Made by a program: the position numbers and the translations under genes. A stretch of 64,000 bases of DNA, taken from Pseudomonas amygdali. Lineage in GTDB: Bacteria > Pseudomonadota > Gammaproteobacteria > Pseudomonadales > Pseudomonadaceae. The stretch covers positions 52,138 through 116,137 of the forward strand of contig NZ_LKBW01000001.1 in NCBI RefSeq assembly GCF_002699855.1, read 5' to 3'. The notes beneath the pieces are model-generated. The model saw nothing but the letters and a program-made list of their open reading frames with translations, did not search any database and was not told where the DNA came from. This document shows positions 18,712-27,068 of this stretch, in pieces. Position 1 is the stretch's first letter. Each line of letters starts with the position of its first letter.

Positions 18712-19655
18712 CCATTGAAAAATCGCCCAAGGAACATTGGGCCAGTCACGAAGAGCGTGGCAGCTTCCTGCTCATGAAGCTTACCGCCTGGGGCATGCGC
18801 GTGCTCGGTCGTCGCCTGCTCAGCCCGGTGCTGTATGGCATCGTTCTATATTTCTTCGCCTTCGGCCGCCGTGCCCGACACAGCATCTGGGAATACCAGC
18901 AGCGCCTGGCGGACTGGAGCGCCAGACCCGAACTGCGCCCCAGCCAACGGCGCGTGTTTGGCCAGTTCATGGCCTTCGCCGAGGCACTGCTCGACAAGCT
19001 TGATGTGTGGAACGGCAGGCTGGGCATCGAGCAGATCGAGATCATCGACCCAGCCCTTCTGCGCCACAACCTGCGCGGCGAGCGCGGGCAGATGCTGGTC
19101 GGGGCGCATCTGGGCAACCTTGAGGTGTGCCGCGCACTGGCCGAGTTCGGCGAAAAAGTCACCATGAACGTGCTGGTACACACCAAGCACGCCGAACGCT
19201 TCAATCGCCTGCTCGGTGAAGCCGGGGCGACCAACCTGCGGCTGATTCAGGTCAGCGAACTGGACCCGGCGATCATGCTGCAACTCAGCCAGCGTCTGGA
19301 CGAAGGCGAGTGGCTGGCCATCGCCGGTGACCGCGTGGCCCTGCATGGCGGGCGCAATGTGCGGGTCGACTTTCTGGGCAAGCCCGCGACGTTTCCGCAA
19401 GGCCCGTGGCTGCTGGCCGGTCTGCTCAAGTGCCCGGTCAATCTGTTTTTCTGCCTTAAAGGCCCGAACGGCTATCGGGTGATTCTCGAACCGTTCTCCG
19501 ACGCCATCGAATGGCGGCGCAGCGACCGCGCCCAGGTCATCGCCCACTGGGCCACACGTTATGCCGAGCGTCTTGGGCACTACTGCCTGGAAGCCCCGCA
19601 GCAATGGTTCAATTTCTACCCATTCTGGAAGTCCGATGATGATTCAAGCTCCTGA
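18708..19655 (+). CDS. LpxL/HtrB-type acyltransferase of the APE cluster
   Basis: This 315-aa protein of the lipid A lauroyl/myristoyl acyltransferase superfamily has the catalytic HxxxxE-type motif in MLVGAHLGNLEVCRAL (residues ~120-130) and an N-terminal membrane segment (LLSPVLYGIVLYFFAFGRRAR). Its conserved core reads AGDRVALHGGRNVRVDFLGKPATFPQGPWLLAGLL. It probably acylates the anchor of the aryl polyene. It overlaps the glycosyltransferase by 4 bp (ATGA) and the ammonia-lyase gene by 20 bp. The long upstream in-frame extension lies within the glycosyltransferase gene and is not real. Confidence 0.82.
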   Translation: MTIEKSPKEHWASHEERGSFLLMKLTAWGMRVLGRRLLSPVLYGIVLYFFAFGRRARHSIWEYQQRLADWSARPELRPSQRRVFGQFMAFAEALLDKLDVWNGRLGIEQIEIIDPALLRHNLRGERGQMLVGAHLGNLEVCRALAEFGEKVTMNVLVHTKHAERFNRLLGEAGATNLRLIQVSELDPAIMLQLSQRLDEGEWLAIAGDRVALHGGRNVRVDFLGKPATFPQGPWLLAGLLKCPVNLFFCLKGPNGYRVILEPFSDAIEWRRSDRAQVIAHWATRYAERLGHYCLEAPQQWFNFYPFWKSDDDSSS

Positions 19656-21183
19656 CCCGATCATTTTCGGCGAGCGCGCCCTGTGTATCGAAGACGTGCT
19701 GGCCCTGGCCAATCGGCAGGCACCGAGTGTGTTGCAAGGCGGCGCTGAATTTCGCGCACGCATTGCCAGGGGCGCGCAGTTTCTCGATTCGTTACTGAAC
19801 AAGGAAGGCGTGATCTACGGCGTCACCACCGGTTACGGCGACTCCTGCGTGGTGGCCGTGCCATTGGAGCATGTCGAGGCGCTGCCGCAGCATTTGTACA
19901 CGTTTCACGGCTGCGGGCTGGGCAAGCTGCTGGACGCCCAAGCCACCCGCGCAGTGCTGGCGGCACGTTTGCAGTCACTGTGTCAGGGCGTTTCCGGGGT
20001 GCGCGTCGAACTGCTTGAGCGTTTGCAGGCGTTTATCGATCAGGACGTGCTGCCGCTGATCCCGGAAGAGGGCTCGGTGGGTGCCAGCGGTGATCTGACC
20101 CCACTGTCTTACGTGGCCGCGACCCTGTCCGGCGAGCGCGACGTGATGTTCCGTGGCGAGCGCCGTCCGGCCAGCGACGTGCACCGCGAACTGGGCTGGA
20201 CGCCGCTGGTGCTGCGCCCCAAGGAAGCGCTGGCGCTGATGAACGGCACCGCCGTCATGACCGGCATCGCGTGCCTGGCGTTCGCCCGCGCCGATTACCT
20301 GTTGCAACTGGCGACCCGTATCACCGCCATGAACGTGGTGGCGCTGCAAGGCAACCCGGAGCACTTCGACGAGCGCCTGTTCGCCGCCAAGCCGCATCCG
20401 GGCCAGATGCAGGTAGCCGCGTGGTTGCGTCAGGACCTGGCCATCGACGCGCCAACCGCCCCACTGCATCGTTTGCAGGACCGCTATTCGCTGCGCTGCG
20501 CACCGCATGTGCTGGGCGTGCTGGCCGACAGCCTGAACTGGCTGCGCTCGTTCATCGAGATCGAGCTGAACAGCGCCAACGACAACCCGATCATCGATGC
20601 CGAAGCAGAGCGCGTGTTGCACGGCGGGCATTTCTACGGCGGGCACATTGCTTTTGCCATGGACAGCCTGAAAACGCTGGTGGCCAATGTCGCAGACCTG
20701 CTCGACCGGCAATTGGCGCTGCTGATCGACGAACGTTACAACCACGGCTTGCCGAGCAATCTGTCAGGGGCCAGCGCCGAGCAGGCCATGCTCAATCACG
20801 GTTTCAAGGCGGTGCAGATAGGTACCAGCGCATGGACCGCCGAAGCACTGAAAAACACCATGCCGGCCAGCGTATTCTCGCGCTCCACCGAATGGCACAA
20901 TCAGGACAAGGTGAGCATGGGCACCATCGCTGCGCGTGACGCCATTCGGGTGCTGGAGCTGACCGAGCAGGTTGCCGCCGCCACGCTGATCGCCGCCAAC
21001 CAAGGTATATGGCTGCGCAGCAAGGCTGCCGATGCGCTCCCGCTGCCACCAGCACTGGCGGCCATGCACCAACAGCTGGGCGAGGACTTTGCCCCTGTCA
21101 TCGAAGACCGGGCGCTGGAGAATGAACTGCGCCTGTGCCTGAAACATATTGCCAACCGCCGCTGGAGCTTGCATGCGCAGTAA
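19636..21183 (+). CDS. Aromatic amino acid (HAL/TAL/PAL-type) ammonia-lyase of the APE cluster
   Basis: This 515-aa MIO-dependent lyase carries the autocatalytic Ala150-Ser151-Gly152 in GSVGASGDLTPLSY and the catalytic Tyr in VIYGVTTGYGDS at residue 61. At the selectivity pair of this superfamily I read Phe90-His91 (LYTFHGCG). Histidine lyases usually have Ser-His, tyrosine lyases His-Leu and phenylalanine lyases Phe-Leu, so the substrate is not settled. Context suggests it supplies a cinnamate or coumarate starter for the polyene. No hut genes are nearby. ATG 19636 overlaps the previous gene. Confidence 0.83.
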   Translation: MMIQAPDPIIFGERALCIEDVLALANRQAPSVLQGGAEFRARIARGAQFLDSLLNKEGVIYGVTTGYGDSCVVAVPLEHVEALPQHLYTFHGCGLGKLLDAQATRAVLAARLQSLCQGVSGVRVELLERLQAFIDQDVLPLIPEEGSVGASGDLTPLSYVAATLSGERDVMFRGERRPASDVHRELGWTPLVLRPKEALALMNGTAVMTGIACLAFARADYLLQLATRITAMNVVALQGNPEHFDERLFAAKPHPGQMQVAAWLRQDLAIDAPTAPLHRLQDRYSLRCAPHVLGVLADSLNWLRSFIEIELNSANDNPIIDAEAERVLHGGHFYGGHIAFAMDSLKTLVANVADLLDRQLALLIDERYNHGLPSNLSGASAEQAMLNHGFKAVQIGTSAWTAEALKNTMPASVFSRSTEWHNQDKVSMGTIAARDAIRVLELTEQVAAATLIAANQGIWLRSKAADALPLPPALAAMHQQLGEDFAPVIEDRALENELRLCLKHIANRRWSLHAQ

Positions 21184-21598
21184 GGGTTTTCTGCACGTCG
21201 ACACCGAAATCGTGGTGCCGTTTTTCGACGTCGACATGATGAACATCGTCTGGCACGGGCATTACGTCAAATACCTGGAAGTCGCACGCTGCGCATTGCT
21301 CGACCACATTGGTCATAACTACATGCAGATGCTCGAATCCGGTTATGGTTGGCCGGTGATCGATCTGCAACTGCGCTACGTGCGCAGCGCGGTGTTCGGC
21401 CAGACACTGAACGTACGCGCCAGTCTGGTGGAGTGGGAGAACCGTCTGAAGATCAACTACCTGATCACCGACGCACACACCGGCGAACGCTTGACCCGCG
21501 CCAGCACCGTGCAGGTTGCGGTCGACAGCCAGAGCCGGGAAATGCAACTGGCATCGCCCCAGGTCTTTATCGATGCCGTGAAGAGAGCTTTGCCATGA
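21173..21598 (+). CDS. apeK: 4-hydroxybenzoyl-CoA-type thioesterase of the APE cluster (ApeK-like)
   Basis: This 141-aa hotdog thioesterase of the YbgC/4HBT family has the signature VPFFDVDMMNIVWHGHYVKYLEVARCALLD, with the catalytic Asp and the HGHY segment. It could release the finished polyene or remove misloaded acyl groups from the ACPs. ATG 21173 has GGAG six bases upstream and overlaps the ammonia-lyase end by 11 bp. Its own end overlaps the LolA-like gene by 4 bp. Confidence 0.84.
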   Translation: MRSKGFLHVDTEIVVPFFDVDMMNIVWHGHYVKYLEVARCALLDHIGHNYMQMLESGYGWPVIDLQLRYVRSAVFGQTLNVRASLVEWENRLKINYLITDAHTGERLTRASTVQVAVDSQSREMQLASPQVFIDAVKRALP

Positions 21599-22209
21599 AC
21601 CGTCCGTTTCGCGCCTTGCTGCTATTGGGGTTGCTGTGCCTGTCTTCACTGGCGCAGGCTTTCGATCTACAACAACTGAGTGATCAGCTCGCTAAACCTG
21701 CGGTGGTGCAAGGGAGCTTCATTCAGGAAAAACACCTGCGCGCCCTGCCGCAACCACTGCTCAGCAAAGGCCGCTTCGTGCTCGCCAGGGATTTCGGGCT
21801 GCTCTGGCTGCTGGAAACACCGCTGAAACAGGATTACCGCATCAATGCCAGCGGCATTTCCCGCCGCGAAAGCGTGGGCGACGTCAGCACCTGGAAGCCC
21901 GTACCAAACAAAAATGCCGGGGCCGAGCAGAACCGCTTGTTCCTTGCTGTACTGCAGGGCGACAGCAGCGGCCTGCAACGGGATTTCGACTTGCAGCTCA
22001 AGGGCGACGCGAACGCCTGGCAACTCACGCTCACGCCGCGCTCGATGCTGCTGCAACAAGTGTTCAAACAGATCAACATCGATGGCGGCGAACTGGTCCA
22101 GCGTATCGAGTTGCTGGAAACCCAGGGCGACAGTACCGTCCTGAAAATGATCGACAGCAGCAGTGCTTCCTCCCTGACCGATGCGCAGCGCAATGACTTC
22201 AACGACTGA
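21595..22209 (+). CDS. LolA-like periplasmic lipid carrier of the APE cluster (ApeL position)
   Basis: This 204-aa protein has a clear Sec signal peptide (MNRPFRALLLLGLLCLSSLAQA, cleavage after QA). A mature domain of the LolA outer-membrane lipoprotein carrier fold follows (LAKPAVVQGSFIQEKHLRALPQPLLSKGRFVLARDFGLLWLLETP). In aryl polyene clusters it is believed to ferry the lipid-anchored pigment across the periplasm, working with the RND-like exporter encoded next. It overlaps both neighbours. Confidence 0.83.
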   Translation: MNRPFRALLLLGLLCLSSLAQAFDLQQLSDQLAKPAVVQGSFIQEKHLRALPQPLLSKGRFVLARDFGLLWLLETPLKQDYRINASGISRRESVGDVSTWKPVPNKNAGAEQNRLFLAVLQGDSSGLQRDFDLQLKGDANAWQLTLTPRSMLLQQVFKQINIDGGELVQRIELLETQGDSTVLKMIDSSSASSLTDAQRNDFND

Positions 22210-24556
22210 GCGGCTATTGCCGCGACTGTTCCTGCTGATTCTGGCAAGCGTGCTGGCGCTGGCCGGCTGGCAGTGGCACGACCGCTCACCGCTGTCGGCC
22301 AACCTCATGGAACTGGTGCCGGGCACTGACAACGACGAACTGGTGGTGAGCGCCGAAAAGCGCATGCAGGAGCCGCTCAATCGCGAAATGCTCGTGCTGG
22401 TGGGACACACCGACCGCCAGCAGGCTGTGGAACTGGCTCGCACGCTGGCGGAGCAATGGCAATCGAGCGGCCTGTTCGAGAAGGTTCAGTGGTCGCTGCA
22501 AGCTGATCTGCCCGCGTTGCGCACCCAGTTGCTGCAAGGGCGAATCGCGATGTTGCCGGCAGCGGATCGCGCTCTGTTGATCGATGAGCCGAAGACTTTC
22601 ATCGAGCAGCGTGTACAAACACTCTTCGACCCGTTTGCCGGGTTCAGCCTGGTGCCGGGTCAGGATGACTGGCTGGGGCTGACCGGACGTATCCAGAACA
22701 GCTTGCCGAAACAGGGCTCGGTCGAGGCGGATCTGGCCAGCGGCGCGCTGATCGCCAGCGCCGAGGGCAAAAGCTGGGTACTGCTGCGTTCGCGAACCCG
22801 AACCGATGCTTTCGATCTGCACCTGCCCGGTCAGGTCGCCGATCTGCTGGCGCAAGCGCGGGTGCAGGCGCAGCAGGCCGGTGGGCAATTGCTCGCCGCC
22901 AGCGGCCTGCTGTACGCCGCCGACGGGCAGAAGCAGGCCAGCCGGGAAATCACCTGGGTCGGCGGGGGCGCCACACTCGGTATTCTGTTGCTGCTGTTGC
23001 TGGCATTCCGACGCTGGAGCGTGCTGCTGGCGTTTGTACCGGTGATAGTCGGCATGCTCTTCGGTGCAGTGGCTTGCGTGGCGCTGTTTGGCAGCATGCA
23101 CGTCATGACGCTGGTGCTGGGTTCCAGCCTGATTGGTGTGGCGGTGGATTACCCACTGCATTACCTGTCCAAGAGCTGGAGCCTGAAACCCTGGCGCAGT
23201 TGGCCCGCCTTGCGCGTGACCCTGCCGGGCCTGACGCTGAGCCTGATCACCAGTTGTATCGGCTATCTCGCCCTGGCCTGGACGCCGTTCCCGGCACTGA
23301 CACAAATTGCCGTGTTCTCCGCTGCGGGCCTGATCGGCGCTTACCTGACTGCGGTGTGTCTGCTGCCCGCGCTGCTTGCAAAGGTCGAGATCAACCCCGC
23401 GCAATGGCCGCTGAAACTGGCGCAACTGATGCTCGATTGCCGCGCCGCGCTGTTGCAGCGCATCAGCACGCCGATTCTGCTGGCGCTGCTGCTGGCCTTC
23501 TGCGGCGGCGGGATCTGGCACCTGACCACCAAGAACGATATCCGCCAATGGGTGGCAGCACCTCAGGCGTTGACCGATGAAGCCCAGGCCATCGCACGGA
23601 TCACAGGTTATCAGCCCACCAGCCAGTTTTTTCTGGTGCGCGGCAAGGACCAACAGCAGTTGCTGGATCGGCAGTCCGAACTGACCCAACGGCTCGACCA
23701 ACTGGTCAGCATGGACAAGCTGCAAGGCTACATGGCGCTCAACCAGTTGCTGGATTCGCCTGCCGAGCAGCAACTGACCCGTGATGCAATGGGCAAATTG
23801 CCGCAACACTGGGAGCCACTGGTACAGCTTGGCGTTCCGGCCAACGCACTGAAAACCGAACTCGCGCAATTGCAGGCACTGCCAACGCAAAACATTGATC
23901 AGGCGCTTCAAGGCCCGCTCAGCGAACCGTGGCGCACGCTCTGGCTAGGCGCCAGCGAAGATGCCGAAGGCGACGCTCAGGTAGCCAGCATCGTCAGCCT
24001 GCGTGGCATGAACAGCATGGCGTTGCTGCGCGTGCAGGCCATCGGACTGGAGGGCGTGCAACTGGTCGACCGCCTGGGTGAGTTCAACGAGGTGTTTGCC
24101 CACACGCAGATCAGCGCAGCGGAATTGAAGCTGGCATCGTGCGTACTGATCGTCCTGCTGCTGATCGCTCCGTTTGGCTTCGGCGGTGCGTTGCGCATCG
24201 TCGCCCTGCCCCTGCTGGCGGCCCTGTGCAGCCTCGCCAGCCTGGGCTGGCTCGGTCAGCCGCTGACTCTGTTCAGCCTGTTCGGCCTGTTGCTGGTTAC
24301 GGCGATCAGCGTCGATTACGCCATTCTGATGCGCGAGCAGATAGGCGGCGCGGCGGTCAGCCTGCTGGGCACGCTGCTGGCCGCCGTGACCACGTGGCTG
24401 TCGTTCGGCCTGCTGGCCGTTTCCAGCACCCCGGCGATCAGCAACTTCGGCCTGTCGGTCAGTCTGGGGCTGGCGTTCAGCTTCCTGCTGGCGCCCTGGG
24501 CCAGCCCGCGTAAAGCGCTTCATTCGCCAGCCAATGCTGAAGGGCCACACGCATGA
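22193..24556 (+). CDS. MMPL/RND-superfamily exporter of the APE cluster (ApeM position)
   Basis: This ~787-aa inner-membrane transporter has two repeated halves, each with one leading helix, a large periplasmic loop and about five helices (LGILLLLLLAFRRWSVLLAFVPVIVGMLFG; LIVLLLIAPFGFGGALRIVALPLLAALCSL). The RND-like motif appears as VDYPLHYL and again as VDYAILMREQ. It is the standard exporter of aryl polyene loci and would hand the pigment lipid to the LolA-like carrier. The start is either ATG 22193 or ATG 22181, both inside the lolA-like gene; neither has a strong ribosome site. Confidence 0.84.
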   Translation: MTSTTERLLPRLFLLILASVLALAGWQWHDRSPLSANLMELVPGTDNDELVVSAEKRMQEPLNREMLVLVGHTDRQQAVELARTLAEQWQSSGLFEKVQWSLQADLPALRTQLLQGRIAMLPAADRALLIDEPKTFIEQRVQTLFDPFAGFSLVPGQDDWLGLTGRIQNSLPKQGSVEADLASGALIASAEGKSWVLLRSRTRTDAFDLHLPGQVADLLAQARVQAQQAGGQLLAASGLLYAADGQKQASREITWVGGGATLGILLLLLLAFRRWSVLLAFVPVIVGMLFGAVACVALFGSMHVMTLVLGSSLIGVAVDYPLHYLSKSWSLKPWRSWPALRVTLPGLTLSLITSCIGYLALAWTPFPALTQIAVFSAAGLIGAYLTAVCLLPALLAKVEINPAQWPLKLAQLMLDCRAALLQRISTPILLALLLAFCGGGIWHLTTKNDIRQWVAAPQALTDEAQAIARITGYQPTSQFFLVRGKDQQQLLDRQSELTQRLDQLVSMDKLQGYMALNQLLDSPAEQQLTRDAMGKLPQHWEPLVQLGVPANALKTELAQLQALPTQNIDQALQGPLSEPWRTLWLGASEDAEGDAQVASIVSLRGMNSMALLRVQAIGLEGVQLVDRLGEFNEVFAHTQISAAELKLASCVLIVLLLIAPFGFGGALRIVALPLLAALCSLASLGWLGQPLTLFSLFGLLLVTAISVDYAILMREQIGGAAVSLLGTLLAAVTTWLSFGLLAVSSTPAISNFGLSVSLGLAFSFLLAPWASPRKALHSPANAEGPHA

Positions 24557-24610
24557 GTCTTGCAGCGTTGTCGTCACTCCCAGCCACCGCCCAACCGAAA
24601 AGGAATACCT

Positions 24611-25858
24611 GTGCCCATCACTGATAGGGAAATTCGTCAGGTCGTCATCATCGGTGCCGGCCCGGCCGGTTCAATAGCGGCTGCCCTGCTCAAACGCCAG
24701 GGCCATGACGTGCTGATCATCGAGCGTCAGCTGTTCCCGCGCTTCTCCATCGGTGAAAGCCTGCTGTGCCACTGCCTGGACTTCGTCGAAGAAGCCGGGA
24801 TGCTGGAGGCCGTGCAGGCCGCCGGTTTCCAGCCCAAAAATGGCGCAGCCTTCGCGCGCGGCGAGCAATACAGCGATTTCGACTTCAGCGATACGTTCAG
24901 CAACGGCAAGCCGACGACCTTTCAGGTGCAGCGCAGCGAGTTCGATAAGCTGCTCGCTGATCAGGCCGAGCTGCAGGGTGTGGAAATCCGCTATCAGCAG
25001 GAAATCATCAGCGCCGACTTCGACAGCCTGCAGCCGGTATTGCGGGTAAAACGCGAGGACGGCAGCGAATACAGCGTGCAGGCCAGCTTCGTACTCGACG
25101 CCAGCGGCTATGGCCGCGTACTGCCGCGCCTGCTGGATCTGGAAGCGCCGTCGGGCTTTCCGGTGCGTCAGGCGGTGTTTACCCATATCGAAGACCATAT
25201 CGAAAGCCCGCCCTTTGACCGTCAGAAGATCCTGGTCAGCATCCATCCGCAGCACAGCGATGTGTGGTTCTGGTCGATCCCGTTCAGCGAAGGTCGCTGT
25301 TCGATAGGCGTCGTGGCCTCGGCCGAGCGCTTCAAAGACAAGCCCGATGACCTGGACGCCTGCCTGCGCGCCTTTATCGATGAAACACCGCAACTGGCCA
25401 GCGTGCTGAAAAATGCGGTCTGGGATACACCGGCAAGGACCATCGGCGGCTACTCGGCGAACGTCACAACCCTGCATGGAAAGGGCTTTGCGCTGCTGGG
25501 CAATGCGGCGGAATTCCTCGATCCGGTGTTTTCGTCAGGCGTGACCATCGCCATGCGTTCTGCGAGCATGGCCGCTAGCGTGCTGAATCGACAATTGCAG
25601 GGTGAGAGCGTGGACTGGGAAACCGAGTTCGCCGTTCCGCTGAAGCGTGGCGTCGATACCTTCCGGGCCTATGTCGAAGGCTGGTACGACGGCTCGTTCC
25701 AGAGCGTCATTTTCTACCCGGGAAGCGCGCCGGATATCCGCCGCATGATCAGCGCCATTCTGGCTGGCTATGCCTGGGATGAGCGCAACCCGTTTGTCAG
25801 CGAGCCCAAACGCCGCTTGCGCACGCTCTCGGAAATCTGCGCGGACGGTGACTCATGA
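24611..25858 (+). CDS. FAD-dependent oxidoreductase with flavin-halogenase signatures in the APE cluster
   Basis: This 415-aa flavoprotein has the N-terminal GxGxxG at residues 15-20 ([17 protein letters not shown]). It also has the FSIGES motif near residue 45 and a Lys at position 76 (FQPKNGAAF), where halogenases carry their catalytic lysine. The diagnostic WxWxIP is present as Trp219-Phe-Trp-Ser-Ile-Pro224. A later GxGFALLGNAAEFLDPVFSSG is the second FAD-binding segment. It could halogenate the aryl head group, as in brominated xanthomonadins, or act as a hydroxylase or reductase of the same superfamily. Start GTG 24611 follows AAAAGGA. Confidence 0.78.
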   Translation: MPITDREIRQVVIIGAGPAGSIAAALLKRQGHDVLIIERQLFPRFSIGESLLCHCLDFVEEAGMLEAVQAAGFQPKNGAAFARGEQYSDFDFSDTFSNGKPTTFQVQRSEFDKLLADQAELQGVEIRYQQEIISADFDSLQPVLRVKREDGSEYSVQASFVLDASGYGRVLPRLLDLEAPSGFPVRQAVFTHIEDHIESPPFDRQKILVSIHPQHSDVWFWSIPFSEGRCSIGVVASAERFKDKPDDLDACLRAFIDETPQLASVLKNAVWDTPARTIGGYSANVTTLHGKGFALLGNAAEFLDPVFSSGVTIAMRSASMAASVLNRQLQGESVDWETEFAVPLKRGVDTFRAYVEGWYDGSFQSVIFYPGSAPDIRRMISAILAGYAWDERNPFVSEPKRRLRTLSEICADGDS

Positions 25859-26589
25859 ATCGACCGTTCCTGAGTGACAGCTATGTCGAGGAAACCCGCT
25901 TCGGCCTGTGGTTTCTGCGCAGCCATACCTGGCAGTACCGCGTATTGCGTGTGGCGATAGACGATTTGCGCAGCCTGTTCGATAGCGCGCTTCCGGCCGC
26001 ACCGGTTTTGCTCGACGCCGGTTGCGGGCAGGGCAAGTCGTTTCAGCACCTGAGCAGGGTTTTTCAGCCTTCAAGGCTGATTGGTGTCGATGCCGACCTG
26101 CACAGCCTGGAGATGAGCCGTCAGGAGGCGCGCGCCAGAGGCATAGAGGTCGAGCTGATCGGCAGTGACTGCGCGGCGCTGCAAGTGCCGGACGCCAGCG
26201 TCGATCTGCTGTTCTGTCACCAGACCTTTCATCATCTGGTCGAGCAGGAGCAGGCGCTGGCCGAGTTTTATCGCGTACTCAAGCCAGGCGGTTACCTGCT
26301 GTTCGCCGAGTCCACCGAGGCCTACATCGACACCTGGGTGATTCGCTGGCTGTTCCGCCACCCCATGCACGTTCAGAAAAGCGCGGCTCAGTATCTGCAG
26401 ATGATCCGCGACCAGGGTTTCGAGTTCGGCGCACAGCATGTTTCGTACCCTTACCTGTGGTGGAGCCGCGCCAGGGATTTCGGCCTGCTCGAAGCCTTGA
26501 AACTGCAAAAACCCAGGCCGTTGGGGCAACGGGAAGAAACGCTGGTCAATGTCGTGGCCCGCAAACCGCTACAAGGTGGCGCATTATGA
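25855..26589 (+). CDS. SAM-dependent class I methyltransferase of the APE cluster (ApeB-like)
   Basis: This 244-aa methyltransferase has SAM motif I VLLDAGCGQGKSFQHLS at residues ~43-59, an acidic ribose contact in LIGVDADLHSLEMS and the post-motif DLLFCHQTFHHLVEQEQALAEFYRVLKPGGYLLFAES. It may O- or C-methylate the aryl group, since methylated head groups are known in aryl polyenes. Translation is coupled to the flavoprotein by ATGA, which links aryl-tailoring steps together. The 3' end overlaps the lipoprotein gene by 4 bp. Confidence 0.82.
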   Translation: MNRPFLSDSYVEETRFGLWFLRSHTWQYRVLRVAIDDLRSLFDSALPAAPVLLDAGCGQGKSFQHLSRVFQPSRLIGVDADLHSLEMSRQEARARGIEVELIGSDCAALQVPDASVDLLFCHQTFHHLVEQEQALAEFYRVLKPGGYLLFAESTEAYIDTWVIRWLFRHPMHVQKSAAQYLQMIRDQGFEFGAQHVSYPYLWWSRARDFGLLEALKLQKPRPLGQREETLVNVVARKPLQGGAL

Positions 26590-27068
26590 TCCGGGTATTA
26601 TTTCTGGCCTTTCTGCTGCTGGGCGGCTGCGCTGCACAGGCACCGCTGCCGACTACCGCACCGACGATGCAATTGCCGATGCAGCTGCACATCGAACGCC
26701 GACAGGCTGATCAGCGGCAAGACTGGATGCTGGTCATCCAGCGCGAAAACGCCGGGTTGCGCTGGTCGATGATGGACCCGCTGGGTATCCCCCAGGCTCG
26801 CCAGTTGCTGATCAACGGACAATGGCAAGCCGACGGTCTGCTTCCCCCCAACCCCGAAGCACGCGAGCTGTTTGCGGCAATAATGTTCGCCATGACCTCG
26901 GATCTGGAAATGCATGGCCGCTACCCCACGGCGTACCGCCAGGGCATGCAGCGGCGTCTGGATGATCGCTGGCTGGTCGAATATCAATCAGCCAACGCCT
27001 ACACCATCCGTCTCAAGGACGGGTTGAGCTACAGGGTTACACCGCTGAACGACGAGAGCATGCCATGA
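26586..27068 (+). CDS. DUF3261 lipoprotein of the APE cluster (ApeN position)
   Basis: This 160-aa protein begins with a lipoprotein signal MIRVLFLAFLLLGGC. The lipobox LGGC places the acylated Cys at residue 15, and a Pro/Thr-rich linker follows. The rest matches the DUF3261 protein found beside KS genes in aryl polyene loci (DWMLVIQRENAGLRWSMMDPLGIPQARQLLINGQW). Gln/Ala residues follow the Cys and not Asp, so an outer-membrane destination is likely. It may receive or insert the pigment at the outer membrane. Confidence 0.75.
   Translation: MIRVLFLAFLLLGGCAAQAPLPTTAPTMQLPMQLHIERRQADQRQDWMLVIQRENAGLRWSMMDPLGIPQARQLLINGQWQADGLLPPNPEARELFAAIMFAMTSDLEMHGRYPTAYRQGMQRRLDDRWLVEYQSANAYTIRLKDGLSYRVTPLNDESMP

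Noticed and set aside
22286..23911. 541-aa minus-strand frame opposite the RND exporter
   Set aside because: The composition is Gln/Arg-rich shadow sequence of a GC-rich gene, with no motifs.
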